From the NCBI RefSeq assembly GCF_019966545.1, contig NZ_JAIMIC010000007.1, positions 248,001 through 312,000 on the forward strand: DNA of 64,000 bases, written 5' to 3'. Position 1 is the stretch's first letter. The number at the start of each line of letters is the position of its first letter. Shown here piece after piece: positions 35,920 to 44,972 of this stretch. The DNA is from Heliomarina baculiformis. GTDB lineage: Bacteria > Pseudomonadota > Alphaproteobacteria > Rhodobacterales > Rhodobacteraceae. A program made the position numbers and the translations under genes. The notes under the pieces were generated by a model. That model was not told the DNA's origin, searched no databases, and saw only the letters and a list, made by a program, of their open reading frames with translations.

Positions 35920-36984
35920 TTAGAAGCCGGCCTTGATCAGTTCGAATTCCGCGATCATCTTTTCCCGCAGTTCTGCCGGAACCGGACCCTGCCAAAGCGT
36001 ATTGTCACGCAGCTTTTCGCTGGTGTTGAGACCAACGGCAGAGAGGTCCTCTTCGCTCATCTTGCCCATTTCAACCATATTGGAATGGCCATAGCCCCAG
36101 GCGTTGACGATATAATCGGCGGTCTTGGGTTCGAGCCATGCGTTGATGAAATCATAAAACTTTTCATCAGAGCCGGGCGCGTCCTTGAGGTGAACATAGC
36201 CGCAGACCCAGCTTGAAGCGCCTTCCTTGGTGTCACGCTTCATGGCGATGGGATGGCCTTCGCCGGACATGGTCGAGAAGGTCTCATTCCAAGCCCATGC
36301 AAGATAGACTTCGCCGCTTTGCATCAGCTGCGCGAGGGATGAGCCGGAGTCCCAGTAGGAGCGCACGTTCTGGTGAACCTTGCGTAGGAAATCGGATGCG
36401 GCCTTGAACTCTTCGTCGGTAGCGTTTGCCCAGTCCTTGACGCCGGTTGCGAGGAAGCCCAGCGCATAGGCATCATCGACGTTATCGCCGATGGACACGC
36501 GGCCCTGGTTCGCGGGATCGGCGAAGGCCTGCAGCGAGGAAACGTCTTCCTCGTCCTGCAATTCGGTGTTGTAGGTTAGTCCCGTGTTGCCCCAGTCGAT
36601 CGGGACAAAGTAGTACTCACCGTCTTTCTGGAAGGCTTCGAGATCGCGGAAGGCGGGATCCAGATCGTCCCAGTAGGTGATCCTGGAAGTGTCGAGCGGC
36701 TGGAGAAGGCCGGCTTCGATCCATTTCGGTACGGATTGTGCACAGGGGTGCGCCGCATCTGCCTGAAAGCCAGACCGCAGTTTTTGAAAGGCTTCTTCCT
36801 CGTCTCCGAAGAAGGAGAAGGTCGGCGCGTCGCCGTGGGCTTCGTTGTAGCTGGTGTAGAATTCCGGGTCTTCGTATCCGGCCCAGTCAAAAACAACGAG
36901 ATCCGGGTCGGCAGCGTGAACAGTTCCTGCCGTGAGTGCCAGAACCGCTGCAACGGACGTTGCCGTCTTGGTTAGGATGTTCAT
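35920..36984 (-). CDS. ABC transporter substrate-binding protein, PotD/PotF type
   Basis: 354 residues with a cleavable signal peptide (about 1-24, cleavage after VHA) and a mature part with WAGYEDPEFY, PIDWGNTGLTYN and WAWNETF segments of the periplasmic spermidine/putrescine-type family. It probably serves the permeases and ATPase at 30.6-33.4 kb, though it is transcribed alone in the opposite direction. GGGAG precedes the ATG. A TGAGCGCTCA operator lies 107 bp upstream, and a strong terminator follows, so it forms its own unit in the regulon. Confidence 0.93.
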   Translation of the reverse strand: MNILTKTATSVAAVLALTAGTVHAADPDLVVFDWAGYEDPEFYTSYNEAHGDAPTFSFFGDEEEAFQKLRSGFQADAAHPCAQSVPKWIEAGLLQPLDTSRITYWDDLDPAFRDLEAFQKDGEYYFVPIDWGNTGLTYNTELQDEEDVSSLQAFADPANQGRVSIGDNVDDAYALGFLATGVKDWANATDEEFKAASDFLRKVHQNVRSYWDSGSSLAQLMQSGEVYLAWAWNETFSTMSGEGHPIAMKRDTKEGASSWVCGYVHLKDAPGSDEKFYDFINAWLEPKTADYIVNAWGYGHSNMVEMGKMSEEDLSAVGLNTSEKLRDNTLWQGPVPAELREKMIAEFELIKAGF

Positions 36985-37088
36985 GGGTAGCTCCCTGTTG
37001 ATTTGTTATTTTTGACCCGCGCGGCGGACCGCGCGCGCCTTTTCCATGGCTTTCAGGCTATGGGCTATCGTGTCGTGACTCAACGTTT

Positions 37089-37104
37089 TACTGAGCGCTC
37101 AAAC
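37089..37104. promoter_or_regulatory. TGAGCGCTCA operator, site 2
   Basis: Palindrome TGAGCGCTCA at 37092-37101, followed by AAACAAAATT. It lies in the 207-bp gap between the binding-protein gene and the end of the aminotransferase gene, upstream of the former. Confidence 0.72.
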
Positions 37105-37191
37105 AAAATTTATCCACCTTGGCGCGGCAGTAAGCAGGATGAGAACACCCCGACAGAGAGTCGCGCAATCGCGATGATGCCGGGGTGGATC

Positions 37192-38574
37192 CTACGCGAG
37201 ATCGCTCGTCACCTTTTCGAGCGCCTTTTCAAGCAGGTCGAACATTTCGTCGATTTGCGCCCGGGTGATCACGAGGGGCGGAGAAAACACCGCCATATTG
37301 ATCAGTGGACGGACCAGAAGGCCCAGTTCTTCGCAAGCAGCGTCGATCATGGCGCCAAGTTCGCGCTCTTCCTCGAGCGTCTTTCCTTTGCCTTCGATGC
37401 AGCCCAGAAGGCCCATGCCCCGTGCATCGCCGACGATCGGGAATTTCTTGAGCGCGCGGAGGCGTTCCTGAAAATAGGGCGTGATCTCGCGCACGTGTTC
37501 AAGGATGTTTTCGCGTTCCATGATTTCGATGTTTGTCAGCGCCGCGACGCAGCTGACCGGGTGCGCAGAATAGGTGTAACCGTTGGAGAAAAGCGCCGGA
37601 TCGTCGGGAGAGGCGCAGCGCTCCATGACGCGATCCGAGATGATACAGGCACCGAGCGGCAGGTAGCCCGAGGTCAGGCCCTTGGCGCAGGTTATCATGT
37701 CGGGTTGGATGCCAAAGACTTCCTCGGAGCAGAACCAGTGACCGAGACGTCCGAAACCGGTCACGACCTCATCCGAGATATAGAGGATGTCATGTTCGCG
37801 GCAGATGTCGAAGGTGCGCTTGTGGTAACCGGGCGGCGGGACGATGACCCCACCCGAGGACAGGATCGGTTCCGCAATGAAGGCGCCGACATTCTCGGGT
37901 CCGACTTCGGCGATCATCTTTTCAAGATCAGCAACTTTTTCATCGCACCATTCCTCGACGCTCATCCCGTCGGGGCGGCGATAGGGGTTCACATCGGGGA
38001 GGAAGCGGACAAGGCGGCTTTCAACGTCGAAACGGTTCTTGTCGCGTTCTTTGCCGGTAACGGAATGCGCAAGGTAGGTCGAGCCGTGATAGCCCTTTTC
38101 CCGCGCGATCACGATCTTCTTGTCGTGCCGCCCGAGGCGGTTGTTCATGAAATGCATGGTGCGCAGCGCGGTATCCACTGCTGTCGAGCCGCCGGTGGTA
38201 AAGAACACGTTGTTGAGATCGCCGGGCGCCATTTCGGCGAGCCGCTTTGACAGGATCGAGGAAGGTTCCGTCGTATTGGTAAAGGGCGAGGTATAGGGCA
38301 GTTTCTTCACCTGCTGAGCGATGGCATCCGCCATTTCGTCACGGCCATAACCGATCTGGACGCACCACATGCCGCCGGGGCCGTCGATAAATCGTTTGCC
38401 GTTTCCGTCCCACAGATAGATGCCGTCGGCCGTGTCGACGAACATGTTGTCATAGCCTTGATAGTCGTCCATGGCCGCCCAGGGGTGGATCTGGTGCAGA
38501 CGGTCCCATTCATGGAGCGTCTCCATGTTCGGTTCGTTACTCAGTTGGGGTGCAATCGTATCGCTCACGTTCAT
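37192..38574 (-). CDS. Class III PLP-dependent aminotransferase
   Basis: 460 residues. Visible are the cofactor-binding FFTTGGSTAVDTAL region, the catalytic Asp in ISDEVVTGFGRLG and the Schiff-base Lys in CAKGLTSGYLPLGA. The family moves omega-amino groups from amines, beta-alanine, 4-aminobutyrate or similar to pyruvate or 2-oxoglutarate. Last gene of the leftward FAD-FAD-GcvT-aminotransferase operon, 15 bp after the GcvT-like gene. In the pathway it probably removes the nitrogen after demethylation or ring opening. AAAGGA precedes the ATG. Confidence 0.93.
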   Translation of the reverse strand: MNVSDTIAPQLSNEPNMETLHEWDRLHQIHPWAAMDDYQGYDNMFVDTADGIYLWDGNGKRFIDGPGGMWCVQIGYGRDEMADAIAQQVKKLPYTSPFTNTTEPSSILSKRLAEMAPGDLNNVFFTTGGSTAVDTALRTMHFMNNRLGRHDKKIVIAREKGYHGSTYLAHSVTGKERDKNRFDVESRLVRFLPDVNPYRRPDGMSVEEWCDEKVADLEKMIAEVGPENVGAFIAEPILSSGGVIVPPPGYHKRTFDICREHDILYISDEVVTGFGRLGHWFCSEEVFGIQPDMITCAKGLTSGYLPLGACIISDRVMERCASPDDPALFSNGYTYSAHPVSCVAALTNIEIMERENILEHVREITPYFQERLRALKKFPIVGDARGMGLLGCIEGKGKTLEEERELGAMIDAACEELGLLVRPLINMAVFSPPLVITRAQIDEMFDLLEKALEKVTSDLA

Positions 38575-38589
38575 ATTCCTTTGGTTCGT

Positions 38590-39795
38590 TCAGAAAGGCC
38601 GGGGCGGGGTGGCCCGCGCCCGGTCGTTCTTGAAGAAGGGATCGGTGACCACGGTCACGGGGACAAGACGTTTGTCCCAGATGCCTTCTTCGTTTACATA
38701 GACCTCGGCCCAGAGATCGTTAATTTTTTCACCGCCATAGGGGGCTTTCAACTCGGCCAGCGCGATGTTGCGCTTGGCGGTGGGGGACCAGATAGCAGAG
38801 GTCACATGTCCGACCTCGCGTTTCTTTCGGTGATAAATCAAAGAACCGTCGGCGGGTTTGAAACCGCCGATTTCAAGTTTGACCAGATGATGGCGCAGGC
38901 CGGATTCCTTTTGTTTCAAAAGGGCGCGGCGGCCATTGAAGTGTCCCTTGGTGAAATCAACCAGCCTGTCGAAACCAAGTTCGAGCGGCGAGCGCCCGCG
39001 ACCAAGCCGTGAGGCCCTCAGAACCGGTTGGAAATCGACCTTGGCCGCCATGAAGCCCGCCTCGATCCGGACCATGTCAAGCGCTTGGGAGCCGATGGCG
39101 CGCAGGCCCCAGGGTTGCTTTTGTTCCCAGAGACGGTCCCAGAGCGCGCCGGTCTTTTGCCAGTCGGTCCAGAGTTCATACCCAAGATCGCCGGTAAAAC
39201 CGGTCCGGGAGATCCAGAGACCGGGTTCGATCTCTCTCAGATCGAAAGGCTTCATGTCAGCGACGGCGGAAAGACCGGCCGCATCGAGCAGCGAAAAGGA
39301 TGTCGGACCCTGAAGCGACAGGCCACCGATGGAATGGCTTTCGTCTTCGATGGTGACGTCGAACCCCCATGCGGCATCGAGCAGCCAGCCATGCATGGAT
39401 TCCTGGCAGCAAAGCCTAAAATCGGTTTCGGAGAAGCGGAAAAGGGTGCCATCGTCGATCACCATGCCCTCTTCATCGCACCAGAGCGCGTATCCGACGC
39501 GGCCCGGCTTGATCTTGCGAATGTCACGGGTGACCATGCGGTTGAGCATAGCTTGGGCTTCGGGTCCGGTAACGCGATACTTGTGCATCGGAGAGACATC
39601 GAAGAGCGTCGTTTGATTACGGATCGCGAAATATTCGAACTCCACCGTGTCCAGCACCAGCGGCGAGACATACCCGGCCCAGTTGCCCCAGCTTTTCGCC
39701 GTGCTGATCTTTTCGAGGCGCGATTGTACCGGCCCGGGGATAAGCCCCGTCGGGACGGCGGCGATGCTGTCGGTATCTATGCGTCCGTCCATCAT
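38590..39795 (-). CDS. GcvT-like aminomethyltransferase family protein
   Basis: 401 residues of the glycine-cleavage T-protein fold. It includes LFDVSPMHKYRVTGPEA near residue 65, the folate-region RTGFTGDLGYELW and LDMVRIEAGF, and the C-terminal barrel with VGHVTSAIWSPT. Relatives include DmdA, dimethylglycine and sarcosine dehydrogenase folate domains and LigM, which pass a methyl or methylene group to tetrahydrofolate. Here it is a stand-alone T-fold. Its start overlaps the upstream flavoprotein stop (ATGA). Likely acceptor: a one-carbon unit released during N-demethylation. Confidence 0.88.
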   Translation of the reverse strand: MMDGRIDTDSIAAVPTGLIPGPVQSRLEKISTAKSWGNWAGYVSPLVLDTVEFEYFAIRNQTTLFDVSPMHKYRVTGPEAQAMLNRMVTRDIRKIKPGRVGYALWCDEEGMVIDDGTLFRFSETDFRLCCQESMHGWLLDAAWGFDVTIEDESHSIGGLSLQGPTSFSLLDAAGLSAVADMKPFDLREIEPGLWISRTGFTGDLGYELWTDWQKTGALWDRLWEQKQPWGLRAIGSQALDMVRIEAGFMAAKVDFQPVLRASRLGRGRSPLELGFDRLVDFTKGHFNGRRALLKQKESGLRHHLVKLEIGGFKPADGSLIYHRKKREVGHVTSAIWSPTAKRNIALAELKAPYGGEKINDLWAEVYVNEEGIWDKRLVPVTVVTDPFFKNDRARATPPRPF

Positions 39796-41273
39796 GCCAC
39801 CCCGTCGAGAAGTACCTGCGCGGCGCTGTTGCGCCCCGGCATGCCGGTGACATCGCCGCCTGGATGGGCCGAGGCGCCGCAGAGATAGAGGCCCCGCACG
39901 CCAAAGCGGTAACGGGCCATTCCAACCGTCGGTCTTGTGGTGAGCATCTGGTCGAGTCCCATTTCAGCGTGGTGCCAGTGGCCGCCCGGCGCGCCGGTCA
40001 GTTGGGCGATATCGGCAGGTGTCAGGAGGTCGGTCGAGGCGATCTGATCACGCAGGCCCGGGGCATAGGCTTCGATGGCGGCAATCACGGTTTCGGTGAG
40101 CGTGCCGCGCGCCTTTTCGGTCCATCCGGATTTGAGATCTAGGGGCACATGGCTGACGATCACAGAGAGGCGGTCCTGCCCATCCGGCATCACCATCTCA
40201 AGAGACGGTGCGCTGGGCAGTTCGCCGTATTTTGCCGGGTTGAAGGCGCGTTCGACCTCCGCGACTGAGGGGGCGATCAAAAGTCTCGATTTTGCCTGTT
40301 CCTTGGTAAGACCGGTGAATTCCGGGCGACCTTTCAACGCTATATTGAGCTTGGACGTTGTCCCCTTGGCGCGAAGGTTCCGGGCCCGGCGCACGGCCTC
40401 GATATCGAAAGAGGGTATGCCGGCCATCTGCATCGTCTGCATTGGACCTGCGCTTGACAGCACCGCCGGGGCGAGCAGTTGTCCGCCGTCGGATGTGGTG
40501 ACACCAAGCACGACGTCGTCTTCGACAATGACGCCCGTGACGCCGACGCCACAGCGGATGTCGGCCCCTGCCTTACGGGCGGCATCTGCATAGGCATTGG
40601 CGATGGTTCCCATCCCGCCGGCGGGAAGCGAGACAGACCCGCCGTTGCGCAACCGGTACATCAGCGTCAGCACGGTACCGGGCGATCTGGGACCTGCAAA
40701 GGCACCGCGCACCGCGTCAGATGCCAACGCGCCGGGCAGGGGGCCATCGGGCATTTCGTCAAGCAGCAGGTCATAGACATTGGTCAGGAGTATACGGAGG
40801 AACTCTCGCATCTCGGGTGTGCCCAGACGTTTCACGCCGATCCCAAGCTTGGCCAGACGTGACATTTCGCGGAGGCCGGCAAGCGAGGTCAGTCCTTGAT
40901 CGAGACCTGGCGGGGCGGATTCAGCGAGCGAGTTGAGCAGGGCGGCATAGGTAACCAGACGGTCGTGAAGGGTTTTGAAGTCGGTTGCATCGGGGTGAGC
41001 CTCGCCGGAGGCGTAGCTGGCAATGCCATCGCGCAGAACGACGTGCTTGCCGTCGGGGGACATGGAAACAGTGTCTATTTTGCGTGTTTGAGCCTGAACA
41101 CCGCGCGGCAGCGGATTGTAGAGAAGGTGCGCCATCCGGTCGGAAGCCATTCCACCGATATGATCGGCACGTTCAAGAACGCAGACCGACTTGCCACGCG
41201 CTGCAAGAGAAGCCGCGGCGGAAAGCCCGTTGTGACCCGCACCGATCACGATTGCATCGAACTTTTCACTCAT
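39792..41273 (-). CDS. NAD(P)/FAD-dependent oxidoreductase, phytoene-desaturase-like (1 of 2)
   Basis: 493 residues. The N-terminal FAD loop is VIGAGHNGLSAAASLAARG with the trailing acid in VLERADHIGG. The C-terminal FAD segment is GLYLCGASAHPGGDVTGMPG. It belongs to the COG1233 phytoene-dehydrogenase-like group, which in non-carotenoid settings oxidises varied C-C or C-N bonds. No carotenoid genes are near. It overlaps both neighbours by 4 bases, so its product is likely made in step with the second flavoprotein, perhaps as a heteromer. Confidence 0.88.
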   Translation of the reverse strand: MSEKFDAIVIGAGHNGLSAAASLAARGKSVCVLERADHIGGMASDRMAHLLYNPLPRGVQAQTRKIDTVSMSPDGKHVVLRDGIASYASGEAHPDATDFKTLHDRLVTYAALLNSLAESAPPGLDQGLTSLAGLREMSRLAKLGIGVKRLGTPEMREFLRILLTNVYDLLLDEMPDGPLPGALASDAVRGAFAGPRSPGTVLTLMYRLRNGGSVSLPAGGMGTIANAYADAARKAGADIRCGVGVTGVIVEDDVVLGVTTSDGGQLLAPAVLSSAGPMQTMQMAGIPSFDIEAVRRARNLRAKGTTSKLNIALKGRPEFTGLTKEQAKSRLLIAPSVAEVERAFNPAKYGELPSAPSLEMVMPDGQDRLSVIVSHVPLDLKSGWTEKARGTLTETVIAAIEAYAPGLRDQIASTDLLTPADIAQLTGAPGGHWHHAEMGLDQMLTTRPTVGMARYRFGVRGLYLCGASAHPGGDVTGMPGRNSAAQVLLDGVA

Positions 41274-42907
41274 GCCGCAGCCGCCACGTTCGAGGTGGTC
41301 TTGCCAAGCTTGCGCAGGATTTCACGTGCGGCATTAGCACCGGGCGCTGCCATCACGCCGCCACCGGGGTGAGCGGAAGATCCGACGAGGTACATGCCGT
41401 CGATTGGTGTCGCGTAATTCGCATAGCCGGGCACCGGCCGGTTGAACAGCAGCTGATCAAAGGTGAGTTCGCCCTGAAAGATATTGCCTTCGGTCAAGCC
41501 GACCTCCCTCTCGATGTCTCTTGGTGTCCTGATCTCGGCGTGGACTACGCGCTGGCGAATGTCGGGGCAGGCCTCTTCGATCTTGTCAAAGACACAGTCG
41601 GCGAAGGCCTTCTTGCGCTCTTCGGTCCAGTTTTCGGCGCTGCGCTTGCCGTCGGCCAGAAGGTCATAAGGCGCGTATTGCACGAAAACGGTCATCATGT
41701 GCTTGCCCGGTGGGGCCATCGTCGGGTCGATCTGGCTGGGGATCAGCATGTCGAAATAGGGATTGGACGACCACTGGCCTTCTTTCCAGTCGTCATAGGC
41801 GCGTTCGAGCTCTTCAAGCGAGGTCGAGCAGTGCAGGTCGCCGCGCAGGAAACTGGCATTCTTGGGCGCGGCGGGAAATTCCGGCAGGGCGTCCAGCGCG
41901 ATGTTCAGCTTGCCGCTCGAGCCGCGGATCTTAAAGCGTTTGACGGCGCGTGTGAAATCTTCGGGTAGGTCCTTGGCGTCGGTGTGTTCAAGGAAAGTGC
42001 GTTTTACATCCATGTTCGAGGCTACGATCGGTGCGCGATATTCGTCGCCGTTTTCCAGCGCCACCCCAATGATCTTGCCGCCTTCGACCAGAAAACGGTC
42101 TACACCCGAGCCGGTGACAATCTTGCCGTCTGCCTCTTCGAAACAGTCGCCCAGCGCCTTGCTGATCGCGCCCATCCCGCCGCGTGCAAAACCCCAGGCA
42201 CCGATCGCACCGTCAACATCACCCATGTAATGATGCAAAAGAACATAGGCGGTACCGGGCGAGTAGACGCCAAGACCGGTGCCGATAATACCCGATCCGG
42301 CAAGATGCGCTTTGATCAGGTCGTTTTCAAAGTGTTCGTCGAGAAAGTCGCCGATAGACATGGTCCAGAAACGGAGGGTCTCGGCCAGCTCCTTGGCCCC
42401 CAGACCATGGGCGCGTTTGACCAGATAAAGCAGCTCCTGCAGGTCGCGTACCTTGAAAGAGGTTGGATCGGGGGCGGAACGAAGCAGAAAGGGCCGGATG
42501 AACCGGCACTGCCGGATGACGGTCTGGCTGAACCGGTCATAGGCATCGACGTCGCGCGGTTCGTGGCGGGCGATTTCCCGGCGCAGCGCGTCATGATCGG
42601 AATGATAGGCGAAATAGTCTCCGTCGCGCGTAAAACTGGCACCCCCCTCGTAAGGGATCACCTGAAGCCCGAAACGGGGGAGTTCGAGGTCGCGCACGAT
42701 TTCGCGGCGCAACAAAGAACAGACATAAGAGCAGTTGGAATAGGTCCAGCCCTCGTGGAGAGAGCGGCTTACAGCAGCACCGCCGATCCAGTCGTTTTTC
42801 TCGACGACAAGAACTTTCATCCCGGCCTTGGCAAGATAACAGGCGGTTGTCAGGCCGTTGTGTCCGGCCCCTGCAACGATGGCGTCATATCTGTCGTGCT
42901 GCCCCAT
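41270..42907 (-). CDS. NAD(P)/FAD-dependent oxidoreductase, phytoene-desaturase-like (2 of 2)
   Basis: 545 residues. FAD loop VAGAGHNGLTTACYLAKAG with VVEKNDWIGG, and the C-terminal FAD segment MYLVGSSAHPGGGVMAAPG. Same COG1233 group as the next gene but about 50 residues longer; the two probably arose from an old duplication. AGGAGAGG precedes the ATG. It is the first gene of the leftward operon and sits 58 bp from the palindromic operator shared with the tetR gene. Confidence 0.88.
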   Translation of the reverse strand: MGQHDRYDAIVAGAGHNGLTTACYLAKAGMKVLVVEKNDWIGGAAVSRSLHEGWTYSNCSYVCSLLRREIVRDLELPRFGLQVIPYEGGASFTRDGDYFAYHSDHDALRREIARHEPRDVDAYDRFSQTVIRQCRFIRPFLLRSAPDPTSFKVRDLQELLYLVKRAHGLGAKELAETLRFWTMSIGDFLDEHFENDLIKAHLAGSGIIGTGLGVYSPGTAYVLLHHYMGDVDGAIGAWGFARGGMGAISKALGDCFEEADGKIVTGSGVDRFLVEGGKIIGVALENGDEYRAPIVASNMDVKRTFLEHTDAKDLPEDFTRAVKRFKIRGSSGKLNIALDALPEFPAAPKNASFLRGDLHCSTSLEELERAYDDWKEGQWSSNPYFDMLIPSQIDPTMAPPGKHMMTVFVQYAPYDLLADGKRSAENWTEERKKAFADCVFDKIEEACPDIRQRVVHAEIRTPRDIEREVGLTEGNIFQGELTFDQLLFNRPVPGYANYATPIDGMYLVGSSAHPGGGVMAAPGANAAREILRKLGKTTSNVAAAA

Positions 42908-42964
42908 TGGCCTCTCCTGTTGGTTGCGGCGAGGTTAGGCGCTCGGGAGGCGTAGGTAAAGTTT

Positions 42965-42978
42965 TTTGAGCGCTCAAA
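42965..42978. promoter_or_regulatory. TGAGCGCTCA operator, site 3 (divergent promoter)
   Basis: The longest copy, a 14-bp perfect palindrome TTTGAGCGCTCAAA with AT-rich flanks, between the flavoprotein operon and the divergent tetR gene. A site here could control both directions and give autoregulation. Confidence 0.8.
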
Positions 42979-43072
42979 TAAATATTTTCTGCACAGGATG
43001 CCGCAATGTGCTACTGACTTCATCGAGAAGATGTGGAAAACACGTTGAACGAACAGAGGTTGAGGCCCGCCC

Positions 43073-43720
43073 ATGACGATGCAGCCCGACGACACATTGC
43101 GGCCGCGCAAGGAACGCAAGGAAAACGCCGACAAACGGCGCCGGCAGGTGCTGGATGCGACCTGTCGCTCTATCGTGACGAACGGGTTGGTTAAGACGAC
43201 GCTGGCGACGGTTGCGAAAGAAGCTGGCCTGTCGCAGGGCGTCGCGGTGTTCTATTTCAAATCAAAGAGCGGGTTGCTGACCGAGGCCCTACGGGATCTT
43301 TACCAATCTTACGAGGCGCATTGGAGCGCGGCTGTCGATGCGGCCCCGGAGGATCCGGTTTCCCGGCTGGTGGCGCTGATCCGGGCCGATTTCGACCCGA
43401 AGATCTGCAACCAGCAGACGCTTTCGATCTGGTACGCGTTCTGGGGCGAGCAGGCTTTTGTTCCGCAATACAGTGAGATCACCCGGGAATATGATGAGAA
43501 CCGGGGTGGGGCGATCCGGGAGGCCTGTATGGACCTGCTGCCGGATGACCCGGTCCGCGCGGCAAATGTCGCCGACTGGATCGACACGTTGACAGACGGA
43601 TACTGGCAGAACCTGCACCTGTTTCCGGCCAATACTGATAATGAAAAATCGCTGGCGGCATCGCTTGAATGTTTGAAAGCTCTGCTGCCCGAGTATGCGG
43701 AGGAAATCGCGACTGCCTAA
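43073..43720 (+). CDS. TetR family regulator, BetI-like
   Basis: 215 residues. The N-terminal helix-turn-helix is TTLATVAKEAGLSQGVAVFY (42-61), followed by KSKSGLL; this matches TetR proteins of the BetI branch. The ligand domain has the WYAFWGEQAF stretch common in BetI, whose ligand is choline. It is proposed to bind the four TGAGCGCTCA palindromes that precede all units of the island, one of them in its own promoter. That pairing is an inference from position and repetition. Confidence 0.9.
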   Translation: MTMQPDDTLRPRKERKENADKRRRQVLDATCRSIVTNGLVKTTLATVAKEAGLSQGVAVFYFKSKSGLLTEALRDLYQSYEAHWSAAVDAAPEDPVSRLVALIRADFDPKICNQQTLSIWYAFWGEQAFVPQYSEITREYDENRGGAIREACMDLLPDDPVRAANVADWIDTLTDGYWQNLHLFPANTDNEKSLAASLECLKALLPEYAEEIATA

Positions 43721-43724
43721 CAGG

Positions 43725-44855
43725 TCAGTCACCCATTTCTGCAAGCACCCATTTGTGGAAGTTGTGAATGTCAAATTCTTCGGGCATGAGCCGGCCTCTC
43801 TCGTAGGCGGGCGAGGCGATGCCTTTCTGGTTCAATTCACAGGCTGCTCCATCCTGTTCCATGACCAGCGTCGCAAATTCTGTGACGTTTTTCAGATCGA
43901 AACCGGGTGCGGCCATGGCTTCGGGCAGGAATAGCCATTCCGCGCGAAGTTTCGTCTTTTCGGGCCCTAACGGAGTGAGGGTTACCGAGCGCACGTAGTC
44001 AACATGCGCGACGATGAAGGCCGAGGGGTAGAGCGTCACGAAGTTATGCGCAGTTCTGCGTTCCGTCGTGGTGAGGTTGGGGAATTCGGGGCCGCAGGGC
44101 TGACCGTTTGCCGTCCATGTCTGCGCGCCTTCCTTGAGGGGAGACAGTTCGGCCCCGCCCAATTTGTTTTTGCGCTCGGCTTCGGACATCACGCCTTCGC
44201 GGTAGACGGGGACAAGATCGCTCAGCTCGGGGTGGATGCCCGGACAATGGAGGCATTCGTTGTAGTTTTCCCAGAAGATCTTCCAGTTGCAGTCCAGTTC
44301 CTTTTCAAAAACGTGGCCGCAGACGAGGTCATTCATTGGCCAGTTGTCGAGCGCGTTCAGTCCCATGTCCGGAGAGAGCGGTCCTGGATCTTTCGAGAGG
44401 GACAGGAAGACAAAACCGTTCCATTCCATCAGGGAGACGGGGAACAAGCTGTGTTCCGATTTGTTGAAATCGGCGGTGGGTTGGCCAAAGCCGGTCGAGA
44501 TCAGGCGGCCGTCCGTAGCGTAGGACCACGCGTGATAGGGGCATCTGATCAGCTTGCCGCCGAATGACTCTTGCTGGGCCGTACACAGCGCTGCGCCGCG
44601 GTGACGGCAGACGTTATGGAAAGCGCTCAGTTCGCCATTGGCATCCGATACTACGAGCGCATCGGCGCTGCCAAGGGACCGCCGGGTGACGCTGCCCGCC
44701 GGGAAATCCGCGTTGCGGCCGACCATGACCCAGTTGTTCGACCAGATTGTCGCAAGTTCCTTGTTGTACCAGTCAATATCCGTATAGGCCGCCTTGGACA
44801 GCGTCTCGGGGCAGTGGTCGAGCAGGGGCGAGGGGGTCGGCGACTGAATTGTCAT
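43725..44855 (-). CDS. Rieske-type oxygenase subunit (3 of 3)
   Basis: 376 residues. Rieske ligands Cys83/His85 (CRHRG) and Cys105/His108 (CPYHAW). The iron site is ENYNECLHCPGIHPE with His203, His208 and bridging Glu200, again the CntA/GbcA-type Glu. It is shorter than the other two and differs in the C-terminal half, so the three are not recent copies. It is convergent with tetR, 4 bp between stops, and monocistronic, with an operator about 120 bp upstream of its start. Confidence 0.9.
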   Translation of the reverse strand: MTIQSPTPSPLLDHCPETLSKAAYTDIDWYNKELATIWSNNWVMVGRNADFPAGSVTRRSLGSADALVVSDANGELSAFHNVCRHRGAALCTAQQESFGGKLIRCPYHAWSYATDGRLISTGFGQPTADFNKSEHSLFPVSLMEWNGFVFLSLSKDPGPLSPDMGLNALDNWPMNDLVCGHVFEKELDCNWKIFWENYNECLHCPGIHPELSDLVPVYREGVMSEAERKNKLGGAELSPLKEGAQTWTANGQPCGPEFPNLTTTERRTAHNFVTLYPSAFIVAHVDYVRSVTLTPLGPEKTKLRAEWLFLPEAMAAPGFDLKNVTEFATLVMEQDGAACELNQKGIASPAYERGRLMPEEFDIHNFHKWVLAEMGD

Positions 44856-44972
44856 TGGCGGATTTCCGTTGGCTCGGGCAATTGGCTTCGCATGCCCGAT
44901 CTCGAGACAATCGGGAGGGCGGTTGGAACAGAGCGTAGACCCCTGAACAGGGGTGCGACAAGAGTAAATTTA

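Noticed and set aside
37003-38250. A 415-codon plus-strand frame opposite the aminotransferase
   Set aside because: Antisense shadow with no homology; the aminotransferase on the other strand has all catalytic motifs.
29393-44855. Carotenoid synthesis because of two phytoene-desaturase-like genes
   Set aside because: No phytoene synthase, crtE-like or other carotenoid gene is present, and the neighbours point to nitrogen-compound catabolism.
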